A stretch of DNA of 64,000 bases from Candidatus Gastranaerophilales bacterium (GCA_944324315.1 CALUVW010000002.1:1-64000), one strand, 5' to 3'. Numbered from the stretch's first letter, positions 20,023 to 29,051 are shown. The notes: generated by a model from the letters alone, not told the origin. Numbers and translations: made by a program.

Positions 20023-20438
20023 TTAGCCTTTAATTTTATTTGAACTGTGCGGCTTGTAATTTTTAGGAATTTTCCAGCCGTAGTATTGAATTACTGCGGT
20101 ACAATATGCGCCGGATACTACGCTTGAATCTATCGCAACATTATTATAACAAGCATTCTCAAGTTGTTCAATAGTACCGTTCCAACCCGCCTTTAAGGGT
20201 TCAAAACCTTTACCAATAGTATAGTATAAAATTTCTTCAAACGTGTTTCCAGTATTTGATTTTGATGTTTTTGAATTAAAACAGGCATTGTCATAGCTGC
20301 AACCACGCCGATAATTCCAAGGGTGATGAGAACCTCAGCAAGAGTAAATGCGGCTCGACGAATATTCTGAGAGCAGGCAACATGCGTAGCACCCTCCCTG
20401 ATTAGTGAGGGGTTAGGGGGGGAACGTAGCCGTTCCAT
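20023..20438 (-). pseudogene. decayed prepilin-like gene (internal deletion and frameshift)
   Basis: The first frame (20193-20438) encodes a type IV prepilin start, RRAAFTLAEVLITLGIIG, and stops after KKFYTILLVKVLNP. In another frame, the bases from about 20215 down to the TAA at 20023-20025 encode a typical pilin-like C-terminus ending QYYGWKIPKNYK. The total length is 416 bases, not a multiple of three, and the roughly 80-100 residue middle part is missing. The leader before the pilin helix (RSPPNPSLIREGA) is encoded by repeat DNA at 20390-20436. Compare the intact prepilins at 48753-50212. Confidence 0.75.
20390..20436. repeat. intergenic repeat cluster reading into a pilin leader
   Basis: The segment has CACCCTCCCTGATTAGTGAG followed by a G-rich run, a pattern common as dispersed repeats in gut bacterial genomes. 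Next to it is the perfect palindrome GGAACG-TAGC-CGTTCC (20421-20436). On the minus strand it is in frame with the prepilin start. Confidence 0.55.
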
Positions 20439-20699
20439 CCGACATATTAAGATTGCTGCTTTTTTTTAGAATAAAGATTTTTGCTTATTACATCGTTACC
20501 CATCCTCTTATCCTTCCCTAACAAGTGAAGGAAGGGCTTAGTTACTGTTAATAGTTTACCCTCATATCTTATTATCTTCCTACATTCTATACAGACTCCG
20601 CATCTATGCCTCTTTGCGTCTTTGAATCTAAATACTAGACCTGAAATAAATTCAGGATGACAACAATCGCTTGACTTCTTGACCTCCGGAAAACAAATT
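20439..20699. other. repeat-rich non-coding gap of 261 bases
   Basis: The gap lies between the pilin pseudogene and the MFS transporter. It contains CTTCC...GGAAG inverted arms around 20511-20535 and a REP-like palindrome at 20636-20661. An open frame on the minus strand translates these repeats (it includes CCHPEFISG) and is not considered a gene. Confidence 0.6.
20636..20661. repeat. REP-like palindrome, second copy
   Basis: CCTGAA (20640-20645) and TTCAGG (20651-20656) pair perfectly around ATAAA, flanked by the invariant GTCAT (minus strand) and TCT ends. It has the same frame as the element at 4226-4251, with the changed arm bases compensated in the pair. Confidence 0.7.
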
Positions 20700-21887
20700 T
20701 CAAGATGCACTGTCATCAATAAATAATTCTTTTACTAAGACAGAACATACAGCAGGAATAACAGCGACTAAAATAAGCACATTTGTTATTCCAAATTTTT
20801 CTGCGACAAAACCTAGCATTGACATTACAATTGCAACAATTCCCCAGGAAAATCCGTTAATAAAACCGGAAATAATACTTTTATATTCTGGCAATACATT
20901 TTGCGCCATAACCATTACAACAGGAGTTGCCATAAGTGTTATAAATCCAGAAATAACAAATATAATCAAAGAACCCACCGGATGATTTTTGTAAGTTAAC
21001 ACAAATAAAAGGGTTAAAGGCAATGTTGATATCATTGAAATATAAAAAACATTTGCAGCACCTATTCTTTTTTCAAGACTATTACTTATCAAAGATCCTA
21101 TGCCTCCTGCAAATATAAATAGGAAAAGAGCAAAACCTATATAAAACGGTTTATACCCCATATTTTTCCACAAAAACGGCAGCAATATAAAGCAAGAAGA
21201 CATAACCATAGTTTTAAGCATAGCAATAATATTTAAAATATTTAATTTTTTATTTGTTAAAATTCTTTTAAAAGCTACTTTAAAATCAATTTTAGAAACT
21301 ATTTTTACTGAAGATGACAACTTCGGGACAAAGCTAAACATTAATAATGCCCAGATAACACCTAAGAACGTCATTAACGGCATAAAAGACATTCCCAGAA
21401 ATTGAGTAATAGCAGATGAAATAACAGGCCCGGTAGAATAACCTAAAGTTCCCATTGCAACAAACACTGCCATAGCTTTACCTTTATCGGAAATATCCGC
21501 AAATCGAGAAGCAAAACCTAATGCCTGAGGGTGAAATAAACTTGAACCAATACTTCCTATTATAATAAACAAAACAAGAATAAATGGATTAATTGACAGA
21601 GCTGACAAAGGTATAAAAATTGAAGAAAGAATCAACCCCCAGAATATAAAAGAACGTTTTACTATATTATCGGCAAAAAAGCCGAATAAAGGCTGCAACA
21701 ATGAAGAAAAAATATGAGAAACTGTTAAAATTATTGTTGCCACTGCCATTGATAAACCTATTTTGGCAGCAATAAACGGCATAATAGGGTTTAAAACTCC
21801 GGTATATATATCATTTATAAAATGTCCTGCACTAAGCCAGAACAAAGCTTTTTTGTTTTTGTCAAAGGGTAAATTTGTATTATTCAT
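20700..21887 (-). CDS. MFS transporter, fosmidomycin-resistance (Fsr)-like
   Basis: This 395-residue carrier has about twelve hydrophobic segments. GHFINDIYTGVLNPIMPF at the N-terminus and the conserved GSIGSSLFHPQALGFA (about 113-128) are signatures of the Fsr branch of the major facilitator superfamily, known for drug efflux. No ribosome site is seen. TTGATT-N18-TAAATT ends six bases before the ATG, which may mark a leaderless promoter within the gap after lgt. The substrate is unknown. Confidence 0.85.
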   Translation of the reverse strand: MNNTNLPFDKNKKALFWLSAGHFINDIYTGVLNPIMPFIAAKIGLSMAVATIILTVSHIFSSLLQPLFGFFADNIVKRSFIFWGLILSSIFIPLSALSINPFILVLFIIIGSIGSSLFHPQALGFASRFADISDKGKAMAVFVAMGTLGYSTGPVISSAITQFLGMSFMPLMTFLGVIWALLMFSFVPKLSSSVKIVSKIDFKVAFKRILTNKKLNILNIIAMLKTMVMSSCFILLPFLWKNMGYKPFYIGFALFLFIFAGGIGSLISNSLEKRIGAANVFYISMISTLPLTLLFVLTYKNHPVGSLIIFVISGFITLMATPVVMVMAQNVLPEYKSIISGFINGFSWGIVAIVMSMLGFVAEKFGITNVLILVAVIPAVCSVLVKELFIDDSAS

Positions 21888-21926
21888 AACATAAATTTAA
21901 AGCCAAATAAACATAAAAATCAACTG

Positions 21927-22715
21927 CTATGATACAGATTTTCTATTAAGAATAAATACCAGCAAAACAGATGCAAAGATAATTAAACAAATAGACATAA
22001 GCTGAGCCACCGGTATTCCGGAAATATTTAAAGCACTGTCTACTCTCAAATGTTCCACAAAAATTCTGGCAAAAGAATACATAATTAAATAACTGCAAGC
22101 AATAACTCCCGGTTTTTGAGAAGCTCTTTTAAAGAATAAAAATAAAGTCACAAATATACACAGATCTAATATGCTTTCATACAGAAAAGTCGGATGAAAA
22201 TATTCAAAATTTATATACTGCAATGGCCTTTGTGATATTGGAATAAAAAGCTTCCAGGGTAATTCCGTCGGGCCACCAAACGCTTCAGAATTAAAAAAAT
22301 TGCCCCAACGCCCTATAGCCTGTCCAAGTGCAGCAGCACATAAAAAAACATCAAGAAGCTTTAAACAAGATATTTTATAAACTTTTGAAAAAATAAATAG
22401 CGCTGCAATTCCTGTTATCATCATTCCATGAATTGACAGTCCGCCCTGTCTTATATTAAAAATTTCTAGCGGGTAAAGTGAATAATATGAGTAGTTTACC
22501 AAGCAATAGTAAAGTCTTGCACCTAATATTCCAATCAAAATAATTAACGGCGCCAAATCAAAAATTAAAGCAGCTTTTGACGCCTCATAATACTTTTTAT
22601 ACAAAAAATAAGCTGCATAAACTCCTGAAAAAATAGCACAAGCCATAGTTATACCATACCAGTAAACAGGAAAACCGAAAATACTAAAAGCGATGTCACC
22701 TGGAGACGCAAACAT
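21927..22715 (-). CDS. lgt: prolipoprotein diacylglyceryl transferase
   Basis: This 262-residue inner-membrane enzyme transfers diacylglycerol from phosphatidylglycerol to the lipobox cysteine of pre-lipoproteins. Signature motifs are YWYGITMACA, the conserved GARLYY, GLSIHGMMI and the Lgt hallmark GQAIGRWGNFFNSEAFGGPT (about 129-148), then HPTFLYES. Seven membrane helices are likely. It starts two bases after the stop of the TPR lipoprotein gene, forming a two-gene unit. Confidence 0.95.
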   Translation of the reverse strand: MFASPGDIAFSIFGFPVYWYGITMACAIFSGVYAAYFLYKKYYEASKAALIFDLAPLIILIGILGARLYYCLVNYSYYSLYPLEIFNIRQGGLSIHGMMITGIAALFIFSKVYKISCLKLLDVFLCAAALGQAIGRWGNFFNSEAFGGPTELPWKLFIPISQRPLQYINFEYFHPTFLYESILDLCIFVTLFLFFKRASQKPGVIACSYLIMYSFARIFVEHLRVDSALNISGIPVAQLMSICLIIFASVLLVFILNRKSVS

Positions 22716-22717
22716 AA

Positions 22718-23299
22718 TTAATTAACCGTATATTTTGCAAGAAGAAACTGAAGTTCTTTTATTTTATCATCTAAATAAGCTCTGTCATCGACAGATTTTG
22801 ACTTATCTAAATAAATTCCGTAATCAGAAATTGAATTATTTAAAAGACTTGTTACCATTTTAGAAGCATTTTCCGAAAGTTTGACTTCTTCAATTTCACT
22901 ATCATCATCTTTAGAGGCGACTTTTTCTATTGAATCATCAGGATTTACTTTAACGTTACCTGAAATAATATCCTTTGCAAGATTTTCTTCACAAACAGCA
23001 AGAGAATAATAAGAGTCAGGGAAATCAGGATTTAGCTTTATAGCATCATTATAAGTTTTAATTGCATTTGGATAATCTTCTGCTTTTGTATAAGCAACTG
23101 CAAGATTATACTGAGTTTCAAATATGCTTCCGTCAAGATCTACACTGGATTTTAAACGTTCAATTGCTGAAACATAATCCCCTTTATCCATAAATTCTTT
23201 TGCTTTGGTGTTCAATTCCTGAATTGCAAAATTATTAATACATGCAGTAGAAATTACTGAAATAAACAATATACTTGCTAGTAAAAATGCTTTTTTCAT
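22718..23299 (-). CDS. TPR-repeat protein, probable lipoprotein
   Basis: This 193-residue protein has a signal peptide MKKAFLLASILFISVISTAC. Cys20 could be lipidated, although Ser at -3 makes a weak lipobox. Two to three tetratricopeptide units follow (about 28-105: AKEFMDKGDYVSAIERLKSS, YNLAVAYTKAEDYPNAIKTY, PDSYYSLAVCEENLA). The rest is acidic, with a helical C-terminus. It lies directly upstream of lgt, the enzyme that would lipidate it. The partner it binds is unknown. Confidence 0.8.
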   Translation of the reverse strand: MKKAFLLASILFISVISTACINNFAIQELNTKAKEFMDKGDYVSAIERLKSSVDLDGSIFETQYNLAVAYTKAEDYPNAIKTYNDAIKLNPDFPDSYYSLAVCEENLAKDIISGNVKVNPDDSIEKVASKDDDSEIEEVKLSENASKMVTSLLNNSISDYGIYLDKSKSVDDRAYLDDKIKELQFLLAKYTVN

Positions 23300-23419
23300 G
23301 CTATAATAATCCTCATAGAAATAAACTTATAAAGTTTATTATAAAATAAGCTGATAAATTTGGCAACTTTTTAAACAAACAGTTACAAACAGCGGATTTA
23401 ACATACATGAGGTGCATAT

Positions 23420-23686
23420 ATGTCTGAAGATAAAGTTATTAAATTAGGAGCTAAAAGAGAAAAAAGCAACGAACACAAGGAGCATGAACATAAAAATGAC
23501 GAACTTGTCTACTGTAGTTTTTGCCACAGGCCAAATACTCAGGTTTTAAAAATGGTACAAGGTCCGGGGGTTAATATTTGCTCTGAATGTGCGATGATTG
23601 CTGTTCAATATTTGATCTTAAATGACAGAATGCCCTCTGCAGAAGCTCAACAAATTTTAGATGCATTCTGGGGGAAAGCCCGTTAA
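23420..23686 (+). CDS. orphan ClpX-type zinc-binding domain protein
   Basis: This 88-residue protein consists of a charged N-terminal tail rich in Lys/Glu/His followed by a C4 zinc-binding domain: CSFCHRPNTQV...NICSEC (two CxxC pairs, about 32-35 and 53-56). This is the dimerising N-domain that in ClpX binds substrates and adaptors. The AAA+ ATPase part of ClpX is missing and no ATPase follows. The TAATG overlap with the next gene implies coupled translation. It could deliver substrates to a Clp protease or compete with ClpX; both are inferences. Confidence 0.85.
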   Translation: MSEDKVIKLGAKREKSNEHKEHEHKNDELVYCSFCHRPNTQVLKMVQGPGVNICSECAMIAVQYLILNDRMPSAEAQQILDAFWGKAR

Positions 23687-25206
23687 TGATTGACAAAAAT
23701 CAACTAAATCCTTTTGAAATCAAAGCTGAAATTGCTAATATAATTTCAAAATTGTCAGATGTAACAGATTTTGAAAATTATACAATACATTTCAGACTAC
23801 TTGATACTCAGCTGGATAAAGAAATTATAGTAAAACTTTTATTTAAAGAAATAAGTAATACAAATGTAAACCAAAAACTTATCAAATTTCTTTTGATGCG
23901 TTACTGTCCAGAGAAAGAACTCATAGAAAAATTGTGGGAAGTTATAAAAAATAATTTGAGTTCAAATAACGCAAAAATATTTGCTTTAGATTTATTAAGG
24001 GATATTGATAGCGGCTGGACATACGAAGATTGCGGAAAATATCTTGATAATCCCGAAGAATTAATAGATTCTGATACAAAAAAAATTCTTGACAATGCAA
24101 TAAACAATCCCGAAGTTCAGATTGATTTTTTGGATTTCTTACGTTCGGTACCTGATAATGACAAAGTTATATTAATGAAATCTCTTGCTGATGACTATTC
24201 TAATGATGAGCTTGCGAACCTTCTGATTCCTGTATTCCTTTCAATGTCTGACACTGAAACGGGTAGAGCTGCTCTTGAGATATTGGGAAATTCCAAATCC
24301 CGGCTTGCTTATCATGCACTTAACAACGCCCTTGAATTTGCGGATGAAACACTGAGCCAAGCCATAAAAAAGAATCTCTCAATATTAAAACTTGCAGGAA
24401 TACGACAGGACAATTCAATTGAATTTTATAAAGAGCTTCTTAAAGATACAAAACCTTACAAATGCTGTATAACATATCCTGATGGTCAGGGGAATCAGGC
24501 TGTTATAATATCCAGAATTAATAAATTTGGTAAAATAAGATTTGTTGCCGTAGTTATAGACGACTACAAAGGAGTAAGAGATTGTTTCGGGTTCAATGAA
24601 ATCTCTCAATTTGAATGTAATACCATCATTGAAAGATTTTACAGAGGGGAACGTGCATTGAATATTGAACCAGACATATTGAAATCCCTGCTTAACAGAG
24701 CTGAAAAACTTTCAAAAAATAAAATACCTTATGAATATATATGTTGGAAAAATATTCTTGCAGATATTGAACCAATGCCTTTAAGATTAAATTATAAAGC
24801 AGAAAAACTTACACAAAAGGTTTTTGAAAAAATTCTTCAATATGATTTTATGGATTACTGGTTTCTGGACAAAGATTACAGCGACGAATATCAAGAATTT
24901 TTAGAAATACTTGATAAAACATCTCCTGATAATTACGAAAAAATTATTGAAGAAAATTTAGAAAATGTATTTTATAAAGAAGAATATCATATCTGGTCAG
25001 AAAGAATTTTAAATACAGCATTGTTAAAACACCTTGCTAAAGATGAAGAAGCTGCACAAAATTTATATTCGCTATATAATGATAAAGAATTTAAACGTGA
25101 ATTGTTTAAAAATATATTGAGAAAAAGCATATATGAATACTATTTTGCGCAGCAAGATAATGAAAAAATTAATGCAATAGAAGATATGTGGGTAAAAAAT
25201 GTATAA
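23686..25206 (+). CDS. HEAT-like helical repeat protein of unknown function
   Basis: This 506-residue cytosolic protein has a regular alternation of amphipathic helices through residues 1-250 (LLFKEISNTNVNQKLIKFLLM, ALDLLRDIDSG, AALEILGNSKSRLAYHALNNAL), resembling HEAT repeats. A separate segment follows (about 255-305), GNQAVIISRIN.FGKIRFVAVVIDDYKGVRDCFGF, that looks like a small beta-rich domain. The C-terminal 200 residues are acidic and helical. Start and stop overlap both neighbours (1 and 8 bases), so it is part of the same transcript as ruvX. I do not recognise a specific function. Confidence 0.7.
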   Translation: MIDKNQLNPFEIKAEIANIISKLSDVTDFENYTIHFRLLDTQLDKEIIVKLLFKEISNTNVNQKLIKFLLMRYCPEKELIEKLWEVIKNNLSSNNAKIFALDLLRDIDSGWTYEDCGKYLDNPEELIDSDTKKILDNAINNPEVQIDFLDFLRSVPDNDKVILMKSLADDYSNDELANLLIPVFLSMSDTETGRAALEILGNSKSRLAYHALNNALEFADETLSQAIKKNLSILKLAGIRQDNSIEFYKELLKDTKPYKCCITYPDGQGNQAVIISRINKFGKIRFVAVVIDDYKGVRDCFGFNEISQFECNTIIERFYRGERALNIEPDILKSLLNRAEKLSKNKIPYEYICWKNILADIEPMPLRLNYKAEKLTQKVFEKILQYDFMDYWFLDKDYSDEYQEFLEILDKTSPDNYEKIIEENLENVFYKEEYHIWSERILNTALLKHLAKDEEAAQNLYSLYNDKEFKRELFKNILRKSIYEYYFAQQDNEKINAIEDMWVKNV

Positions 25207-25603
25207 AGTAATGGCTCTTGATATAGGCACAAAAAGAATAGGAATAGCATTAAGCGATTATCTTTTAGTGCTTGCCAACGGACATTCGTATATTCCAAGA
25301 GAACCGGAAATCCAAGCAATCGAAACAATACACAAAATTGCTAAAGAAAATAACGTAAAAAAAATTGTAGCAGGTTTGCCTGTTAACATGGATGGGACCG
25401 AAGGTTTTCAAGCTAAGAATTGTAAAGATTTTGTTTCAAAAATTAAAGGTTATGAGATAATATTTGAAGATGAAAGATTAACATCTGAAACTGCAGAAGA
25501 AAATTTAAAAGAGAAAAAAATAGACTTCAAAAAAGATAAAGGACTGGTTGATATTGAAAGTGCTTGTATTATACTGGAACAATATCTCAGCAGAAATAAA
25601 TAA
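25199..25603 (+). CDS. ruvX: YqgF/RuvX family Holliday-junction resolvase-like nuclease
   Basis: This 134-residue RNase H-fold protein has ALDIGTKRIGIALSD at the N-terminus (first catalytic Asp about residue 6), VAGLPVNMDGTEG (about 59-71), FEDERLTSETAE (about 88-99) and a terminal DIESACIILEQYL with the last acidic residue. Family members act in pre-16S rRNA processing and possibly on Holliday junctions. It overlaps the HEAT-like gene by 8 bases and is followed by a DUF1292 gene, the classic Firmicutes order ruvX-yrzB. Confidence 0.93.
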   Translation: MYKVMALDIGTKRIGIALSDYLLVLANGHSYIPREPEIQAIETIHKIAKENNVKKIVAGLPVNMDGTEGFQAKNCKDFVSKIKGYEIIFEDERLTSETAEENLKEKKIDFKKDKGLVDIESACIILEQYLSRNK

Positions 25604-25619
25604 AAAGAAAGGATAAATT

Positions 25620-25880
25620 ATGGCAGATGAAGATCAAATAATAGAAACAATTGACGAAAACGGCAACGTCGTAAAATTTGAATTATTCGATATTGTTGAA
25701 GTTGATGAACAGGAGTATGCACTTTTATTACCTGTAGAAGATGAAGAAGGTGATGAAGTTGTTCTTATGAGATTATCAAAAGACGGTGACGAATATCTTT
25801 TTGAAACAATTGATGACGATGACGAATTTGAAAAAGTAGCAGCATACGTTGAAAATATGGAAGACGAAGAAGAGGAATAA
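25620..25880 (+). CDS. DUF1292 (YrzB-like) acidic protein
   Basis: This 86-residue acidic protein shows the DUF1292 pattern: FELFDIVEVDEQEYALLLPV followed by DEVVLMRLSKDGDEYLFETI, and an Asp/Glu tail. The family function is unknown. The conserved location after ruvX argues for a real, linked gene. AAAGAAAGG precedes the ATG. Confidence 0.9.
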   Translation: MADEDQIIETIDENGNVVKFELFDIVEVDEQEYALLLPVEDEEGDEVVLMRLSKDGDEYLFETIDDDDEFEKVAAYVENMEDEEEE

Positions 25881-25883
25881 ATT

Positions 25884-27251
25884 TTGTTTGAAAAATTTAC
25901 CGAAAAGGCAATAAATGTTGTAAGTACCTCGCAAAAACTTGCAAAAGAAACAGGAGCAAAAAAAGTTACTCCCGAACTTCTTTTGCTTGGATTGTTTGAT
26001 GAAGCAAAAGGTATTTCTCTAAAAATATTCAAATCATACGATATTACACATGAAAAACTGCTTGATGAAATAAAAAAATATACAGATCTGCAAATTAATC
26101 AAACACAGATTTCACAACCAACACTCCCGTTTGATAATGAATATAAAGAAATTTTAAAAAATGCCCTTGATTTAGCAAGCAAATCCGGAAATTCGACAAT
26201 ACTTTATGAACATTTGTTCCTTTCGGTAATATCAAACAAAAAATCAAATAATGTAAAAATTCTTGAAGATTTAGGATTTGATATATATAAATCTAAATCA
26301 CTTCTTGAAAAACTTGTACAGAAAAAAACAAAAAAACTCTATCATCCTGAAATTGATGAAAACAGAGAAATTGCAGATGACAAAATACGCGAAACCGATA
26401 GTATCTTTGACAGCGAAGAATCATCGAAAGTATTTGAACGCGCGGTATCTAAATTATCAACTTCAAATTATGAAATTTTAGGAACAGAGCAAATTTTATC
26501 ATCTATTCTTGAAGATAGAGATTCTGAACTGACTCATATACTTTCGCAATACGGCATTACCAGCGAAAATTTTGATGAAAAATTACAGAATTTTCAATCA
26601 AGACAGGCAGAATACGCGGAAAAACAAATAATTTTTACGCCTAATGCTTTTAAAGTTATGAATATGGCTTTTGAAACAGCGAAAGAACTCGGATCATCGG
26701 TAGTTTTGCCAGAACACATTGTTTTAGGTCTTTTAAAAACAAAACACGGCATAGCCTACGAAATACTAAAAGAATTAAAAATAAACGATGATGACCTTGC
26801 TCACAGTATAATTAAACCTATAGAAAAACAAATGCCTGAAACTCTTACGATATTGAGACTCGCAAAACAGGAGGCAAGACGTTTAGGGCGTAATATTGTA
26901 GGCACAGAAATGTTTCTGCTCGGCATAATCGGAGAAGGGACAGGAGTCGGCGGTCAGGTGCTTACAGAGCTAGAAATTAATATAAAAGATGCCAGAACTG
27001 TTGTTGAAAATATGATAGGTTTTGGCAATGAATATTATGACAAAGAAATAGTTTTTACCAAACGGGCTAAAAGAGTTCTCGAAACAGCATGGGAACTTGC
27101 AAAAAAAGAAAACAAAAAGAAAATAGAATCTTCTCACATGCTTCTTGCATTGACGACAGAACCTGATTCCCTCGCAATGAAAGCTCTTGAGCAATTAGGT
27201 GTTGATGCCGTTGAAATAAAAGAAGGAGTAAAAAAATTTAAAGAGGCATAA
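25884..27251 (+). CDS. array of Clp N-terminal domains without an AAA+ ATPase
   Basis: This 455-residue protein consists of six helical half-repeats (about 1-66, 82-147, 178-238, 250-312, 318-380, 390-452), that is, three complete Clp_N domains. The fifth, EARRLGRNIVGTEMFLLGII, is very close to the N-domain of ClpC; the others keep the T/E-H-hydrophobic-L-L pattern (VTPELLLLGLF, LPEHIVLGLL, ESSHMLLAL). Between residues 148 and 178 lies a charged linker. No Walker motif is present. In ClpA/ClpC, this domain binds adaptors and substrates, so the protein probably acts as a scaffold or adaptor. Start is TTG with GAGGAA upstream. It is four bases from the DUF1292 gene. Confidence 0.85.
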   Translation: MFEKFTEKAINVVSTSQKLAKETGAKKVTPELLLLGLFDEAKGISLKIFKSYDITHEKLLDEIKKYTDLQINQTQISQPTLPFDNEYKEILKNALDLASKSGNSTILYEHLFLSVISNKKSNNVKILEDLGFDIYKSKSLLEKLVQKKTKKLYHPEIDENREIADDKIRETDSIFDSEESSKVFERAVSKLSTSNYEILGTEQILSSILEDRDSELTHILSQYGITSENFDEKLQNFQSRQAEYAEKQIIFTPNAFKVMNMAFETAKELGSSVVLPEHIVLGLLKTKHGIAYEILKELKINDDDLAHSIIKPIEKQMPETLTILRLAKQEARRLGRNIVGTEMFLLGIIGEGTGVGGQVLTELEINIKDARTVVENMIGFGNEYYDKEIVFTKRAKRVLETAWELAKKENKKKIESSHMLLALTTEPDSLAMKALEQLGVDAVEIKEGVKKFKEA

Positions 27252-28520
27252 TTGATTATTGAAGATGTCCAAAATTTTATAAATAAATATAATTTATCAG
27301 GCAGATTTATTCTTGCATTTTCGGGCGGATACGATTCCATGTGCCTTCTGGATATACTTCACAAATTAGACTGTGATGTCGTTGCGGTACACTTAAACCA
27401 CAACTGGAGAGGCGAAGAAAGCCTCAAAGAGGCTCAAAATTGCAAAAACTTCGCAGAATCAAAAGGCATTACTTACTACAGTGAAACTTTACCTGACAGT
27501 ATTGAAAAAACAGAAACTGCAGCAAGAGAGGCGCGTTATGAATTTTTTAGAAGATGCGCGCAAAAGTTTAATTCAAATGTTATATTCACTGCGCACAATT
27601 TTGATGACAATGTAGAAACTATTCTATACAGAATTATCCGAGGAACAGGCACAATAGGACTGCAAGGGATATCAGAAAAAAGAGAGATTTTTTACAGACC
27701 GCTTTTAAAGACAAAACGAAAAACAATAGAGCAATACTGCAGGGAAAATAATCTTTTACCTAATAATGACAGTTCAAATTCTGACACTAAATACCAGAGA
27801 AATTTTATCAGACATAAAATAATTCCGTTACTAAGAGAAATTAATCCGAACGTATCCGAAGCCGTAACTTCCCTTTCTGAAATTGCCAGTGAAGATAACT
27901 GCATTATAGATAAATATCTGCCGCAAAAACTTACAAAAGCCTCTGATATTGAGCAAAAAAGAATAATTTACAAAATTCTTTCCGAACATAATATTGAATA
28001 CGACAGAGAAAAAATCGAAAATATTCAAAAATTTGTAGAATTAAATAAAAGTTCAAAATCGGGAAAAACTATTTCGCTCACCAAAGATTTATGGCTGTTT
28101 GTAAGTGATAAACAAACAGAAGCCATCCACAGAACAGACAAAAAAAATACTGAGGAAATTTTGATAGACAAATGTGGAGAATACAATTTTGAAGATTATA
28201 TATTTTCAATAAAAAAATATACAGATAGTGTAAAACAATTTCCACCAGATAAAGCCTATAAAGCTTTAATTTATACAGACAAAATAAATTTTGTACTAAG
28301 ACATCGAAAAAACGGCGATATAATAAATCCTTTAGGATCTAAAGGGACACAAAAACTAAAAAAATATCTTAACGAGAAAAAAATTCCGCAGCACGAAAAA
28401 GACAAACTTATATTTTTATGTAGAGGAAATGAAATCTTATGGGCTGCAGGACTCGGCTTAAGCGACAAAATTAAAGTTGCACAAAATCCGACACACATGA
28501 TAACATTAAAAAAGAGGTAG
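27252..28520 (+). CDS. tilS: tRNA(Ile)-lysidine synthase
   Basis: This 422-residue N-type ATP pyrophosphatase modifies C34 of the AUA-decoding tRNA(Ile). The PP-loop is SGGYDS (24-29). HLNHNWRG, TAHNFDDNVETILYRIIRGTG and GLQGI are family signatures, and a C-terminal TilS domain ends about LGSKGTQKLKKYLNEKKIP. Start is TTG directly after the stop of the Clp_N gene. It is followed three bases later by hpt, the same order as in Bacillus. Confidence 0.95.
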   Translation: MIIEDVQNFINKYNLSGRFILAFSGGYDSMCLLDILHKLDCDVVAVHLNHNWRGEESLKEAQNCKNFAESKGITYYSETLPDSIEKTETAAREARYEFFRRCAQKFNSNVIFTAHNFDDNVETILYRIIRGTGTIGLQGISEKREIFYRPLLKTKRKTIEQYCRENNLLPNNDSSNSDTKYQRNFIRHKIIPLLREINPNVSEAVTSLSEIASEDNCIIDKYLPQKLTKASDIEQKRIIYKILSEHNIEYDREKIENIQKFVELNKSSKSGKTISLTKDLWLFVSDKQTEAIHRTDKKNTEEILIDKCGEYNFEDYIFSIKKYTDSVKQFPPDKAYKALIYTDKINFVLRHRKNGDIINPLGSKGTQKLKKYLNEKKIPQHEKDKLIFLCRGNEILWAAGLGLSDKIKVAQNPTHMITLKKR

Positions 28521-28523
28521 GTT

Positions 28524-29051
28524 ATGGATATTAACAATTTAAAAATTTTATTCACAGAAGAACAAATACAAACAAGAATAAAAGAACTTGCATCACAAAT
28601 GAATACATTGTACGGAAATGAAGAAATTTATGCAATTTGTGTTCTTAAAGGCGCTGTTATGTTTGCGGTCGACCTTGTAAAACATTTGAACATGCCGCTA
28701 AAAATGGAATTTATAAGACTATCAAGTTATAACGGAGGTACCAGCACTTCAGGAAAAGTTAACGCTGTAGACATTTCTCTGCCTGATCTTAACGGGAAAA
28801 ATGTTCTAATAATAGAAGATATAGTGGATACAGGATTAACCGCTAAATTTCTTTTGGATTTTTTAAACTGCAATTTTCATACAAAATCAACAAAATTTTG
28901 TTCACTTCTTGATAAAAAAATTACACGTATTGCACCTGTAGATGCAGATTTTTACGGATTTGAAGTGGACGACAAATTTTTGATAGGTTATGGTCTGGAT
29001 TATGACGGACTTTACAGAAACCTCAGATACATAGGCTACATTGATAAATAA
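28524..29051 (+). CDS. hpt: hypoxanthine(-guanine) phosphoribosyltransferase
   Basis: This 175-residue purine salvage enzyme transfers the PRPP ribose-5-phosphate group to hypoxanthine or guanine. The PRPP-binding motif is VLIIEDIVDTGLT (about 93-105). CVLKGAVMFAVDL and the C-terminal DDKFLIGYGLDYDGLYRNL match the family. GAGGTAGG precedes the ATG. The tilS-hpt order is widely conserved. Confidence 0.95.
   Translation: MDINNLKILFTEEQIQTRIKELASQMNTLYGNEEIYAICVLKGAVMFAVDLVKHLNMPLKMEFIRLSSYNGGTSTSGKVNAVDISLPDLNGKNVLIIEDIVDTGLTAKFLLDFLNCNFHTKSTKFCSLLDKKITRIAPVDADFYGFEVDDKFLIGYGLDYDGLYRNLRYIGYIDK

Noticed and set aside
20447-20719. Open frame of about 90 codons on the minus strand
   Set aside because: It reads through REP-like repeats (CCHPEFISG is the translation of the palindrome), has no ribosome site and overlaps the end of the MFS gene.
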